A DNA stretch of 64,000 nucleotides from Betaproteobacteria bacterium (GTDB taxonomy: Bacteria > Pseudomonadota > Gammaproteobacteria > Burkholderiales > Burkholderiaceae_A), in assembly GCA_018970545.1 (NCBI GenBank), contig JAGWWC010000002.1:62001-126000 (forward strand), read 5' to 3'. The notes below the pieces were generated by a model that saw only the letters and a list, made by a program, of their open reading frames with translations, made no database searches and was not told where the DNA came from. Shown in pieces: positions 62,503-64,000 of this stretch (positions within the stretch are counted from its first letter, which is position 1; each line of letters opens with the position of its first letter). A program made the position numbers and the translations under genes.

Positions 62503-63407
62503 GCCGCCCCACGAACACCCGAGGCATCGCCATGCAGCGCGGGCACGATGCGGGTGACAGCGGGAACATCAGAAAAAATCCATCTGCCCCAGCGCTTTGG
62601 AATCTCGGTGTAGATGCTAGCGATGTTGGATAACCCACCGCCCATCACAATGACTTCTGGATCCATGATGTTGATCATCATCGCCAGTGCTCGGGCCAGC
62701 CGATCATGGAATCGATCGACCAGCGCAATCGCCGCGGTGTGATTAAGTTCCGCTAAGCGCAGAATTTCCTGCACCGATACGACCGACTCGGCACCCAAAG
62801 CATTGAATTCCTGCACCAACGCAGGCCCACTCAGAAATGTTTCGATACATCCCGAGCGGCCGCACCAGCAGGGCGGATGATCCAATTCTGCGCGCGTCAT
62901 CCAGGGCAGCGGAGTATGTCCCCATTCTCCGGCAATGCCGTTGGCACCCACCATGAGCTGGTCATGCATCACATGGGCACCGCCCACGCCAGTGCCCAGG
63001 ATCACGGCGAACACTGACTGTACGTGGCGTGCAGCACCATCGGTACATTCTGAAATCGCCAGGCAGTTGGCGTCGTTGGCAAGTTTTATGGGTTGATCGA
63101 GTAGAGACTGCAGATCCTCTTTGAGTGGCCTTCCGTTTAGCCAGGTGGAGTTTGCATTGCGCACACAGCCATCGATCGGCGATTGCGATCCAGGAATGCC
63201 GATGCCAATGGGGCATCGCTCTGCCGCCGAGATCTCGTTGCGGGCATTCAGCACCAGGGCTTTGATTGCGGATAAGGTGGCGGTGTAGTCGTCTCGCGGA
63301 GCAGCGATACGTTTTCTCCAGACAATAGCGCCACGTGCATCAAGTATTGCCGCCTCAATTTTGGTGCCGCCCAGATCAATTCCGAGTCGAAGTGTGGCGA
63401 TATCCAT
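62493..63407 (-). CDS. ROK family sugar kinase
   Basis: RLGIDLGGTKIEAAILD, VILGTGVGGAHVM, EWGHTPLPW, CWCGRSGCIETFLSGPAL. Confidence 0.94.
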   Translation of the reverse strand: MDIATLRLGIDLGGTKIEAAILDARGAIVWRKRIAAPRDDYTATLSAIKALVLNARNEISAAERCPIGIGIPGSQSPIDGCVRNANSTWLNGRPLKEDLQSLLDQPIKLANDANCLAISECTDGAARHVQSVFAVILGTGVGGAHVMHDQLMVGANGIAGEWGHTPLPWMTRAELDHPPCWCGRSGCIETFLSGPALVQEFNALGAESVVSVQEILRLAELNHTAAIALVDRFHDRLARALAMMINIMDPEVIVMGGGLSNIASIYTEIPKRWGRWIFSDVPAVTRIVPALHGDASGVRGAAWL

Positions 63408-63430
63408 CGCGGTAGTTACAGCTGTTGATT

Positions 63431-64000
63431 TCAGTTTGTTTCGCCCAGCCAGTCACGCAGAATCTCTTGGGCGTGTTCATTGCGCATGGGTGGCGTGATG
63501 CGGTATTGGACAGGTGTCTCGGAGAATCGAATCGGATTGGCAAGTACATTGACAAAGCCGTCAGCGGCCTTCGCATGCGGCATGGCCACGACCATTTCTC
63601 GATGCTTGACCTGTGGATCTTCAAAGACCTGCGATAGCGTGTTCACCGGACCACAGGGCACACCCACAGCGCCGAGGGCTGCAATCCAATGATGTCGGCC
63701 CTCGGTGCGCAGGGCTGCCTCCAGGGCTGCGACGACCTGCTGCCGGTGTTCTACCCGGCCTGCATTGGTGGCGTAATTGGGGTTGCTGGCAATCTCCGGC
63801 CGGCCTATCGTCTTGCAGAGTTTTCGAAATTGGCTGTCGTTGCCCACTGCAACAATCATGGGGTCGTCCGCGGTGGGAAAGACTTGATACGGCACGATGT
63901 TGGGGTGGCCATTGCCCCAGCGTTGCGGATCTTGTTGAGTCGTAAAAAAATTGGTTGCGGTATTGATCAATAACGCAACCTGTGTATCGAGAAGTGAAAT
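63431..64000 (-). CDS. CaiB/BaiF-type (family III) CoA-transferase, C-terminal part, truncated by window edge
   Basis: Open reading frame continues to 64000 (ISLLDTQVALLINTATNFFTTQQDPQRWGNGHPNIVPYQVF...GVPCGPVNTLSQVFEDPQVKHREM). Confidence 0.9.
   Translation of the reverse strand: MSLLDTQVALLINTATNFFTTQQDPQRWGNGHPNIVPYQVFPTADDPMIVAVGNDSQFRKLCKTIGRPEIASNPNYATNAGRVEHRQQVVAALEAALRTEGRHHWIAALGAVGVPCGPVNTLSQVFEDPQVKHREMVVAMPHAKAADGFVNVLANPIRFSETPVQYRITPPMRNEHAQEILRDWLGETN

Overview
This 64 kb window is a dense, housekeeping-rich chromosomal segment, most likely from a betaproteobacterium (Burkholderiales-like; inferred from gene content and order, not tested). It opens at the start of a complete division/cell-wall (dcw) cluster: mraZ-rsmH-ftsL-ftsI-murE-murF-mraY-murD-ftsW-murG-murC-ddl-ftsQ-ftsA-ftsZ, then peroxiredoxin, lpxC, a DUF721/DciA-like gene and secA. 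Next come argJ, a DUF815 ATPase, a NUDIX gene, zapD-coaE-prepilin peptidase, tRNA-Pro(CGG), ispB, rplU-rpmA-obgE-proB, rppH/proS, a TRAP transporter downstream of ffh, ccsA-like and ampD genes, nrdA/nrdB, a Lys/Ala-rich histone H1-like gene, prmA-accC-accB-aroQ-tlpA, mpl, RNB exoribonuclease fused to AroE, mgtE, rmuC, a ROK kinase and a truncated CoA-transferase at the right edge. I found no CRISPR array, rRNA, insertion sequence, prophage or recognisable defence system. The best candidates for follow-up are: (1) one uninterrupted ORF joining an RNase II-family protein to shikimate dehydrogenase, with a strong internal Shine-Dalgarno and ATG at the aroE junction; (2) a 40-bp near-symmetric inverted repeat that forms both start regions of the mpl divergent pair; (3) a MraZ operator with strict 10-bp period, and a displaced mraZ start; (4) a NrdR-type box pair 31 bp apart upstream of nrdA, plus a 33-bp palindrome between nrdA and nrdB; (5) a prepilin peptidase lacking the N-terminal Cys-rich domain, without pilB/pilC nearby; (6) a TRAP transporter whose first gene overlaps the 3' end of ffh. 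All family assignments come from reading the translations; no database search was run.
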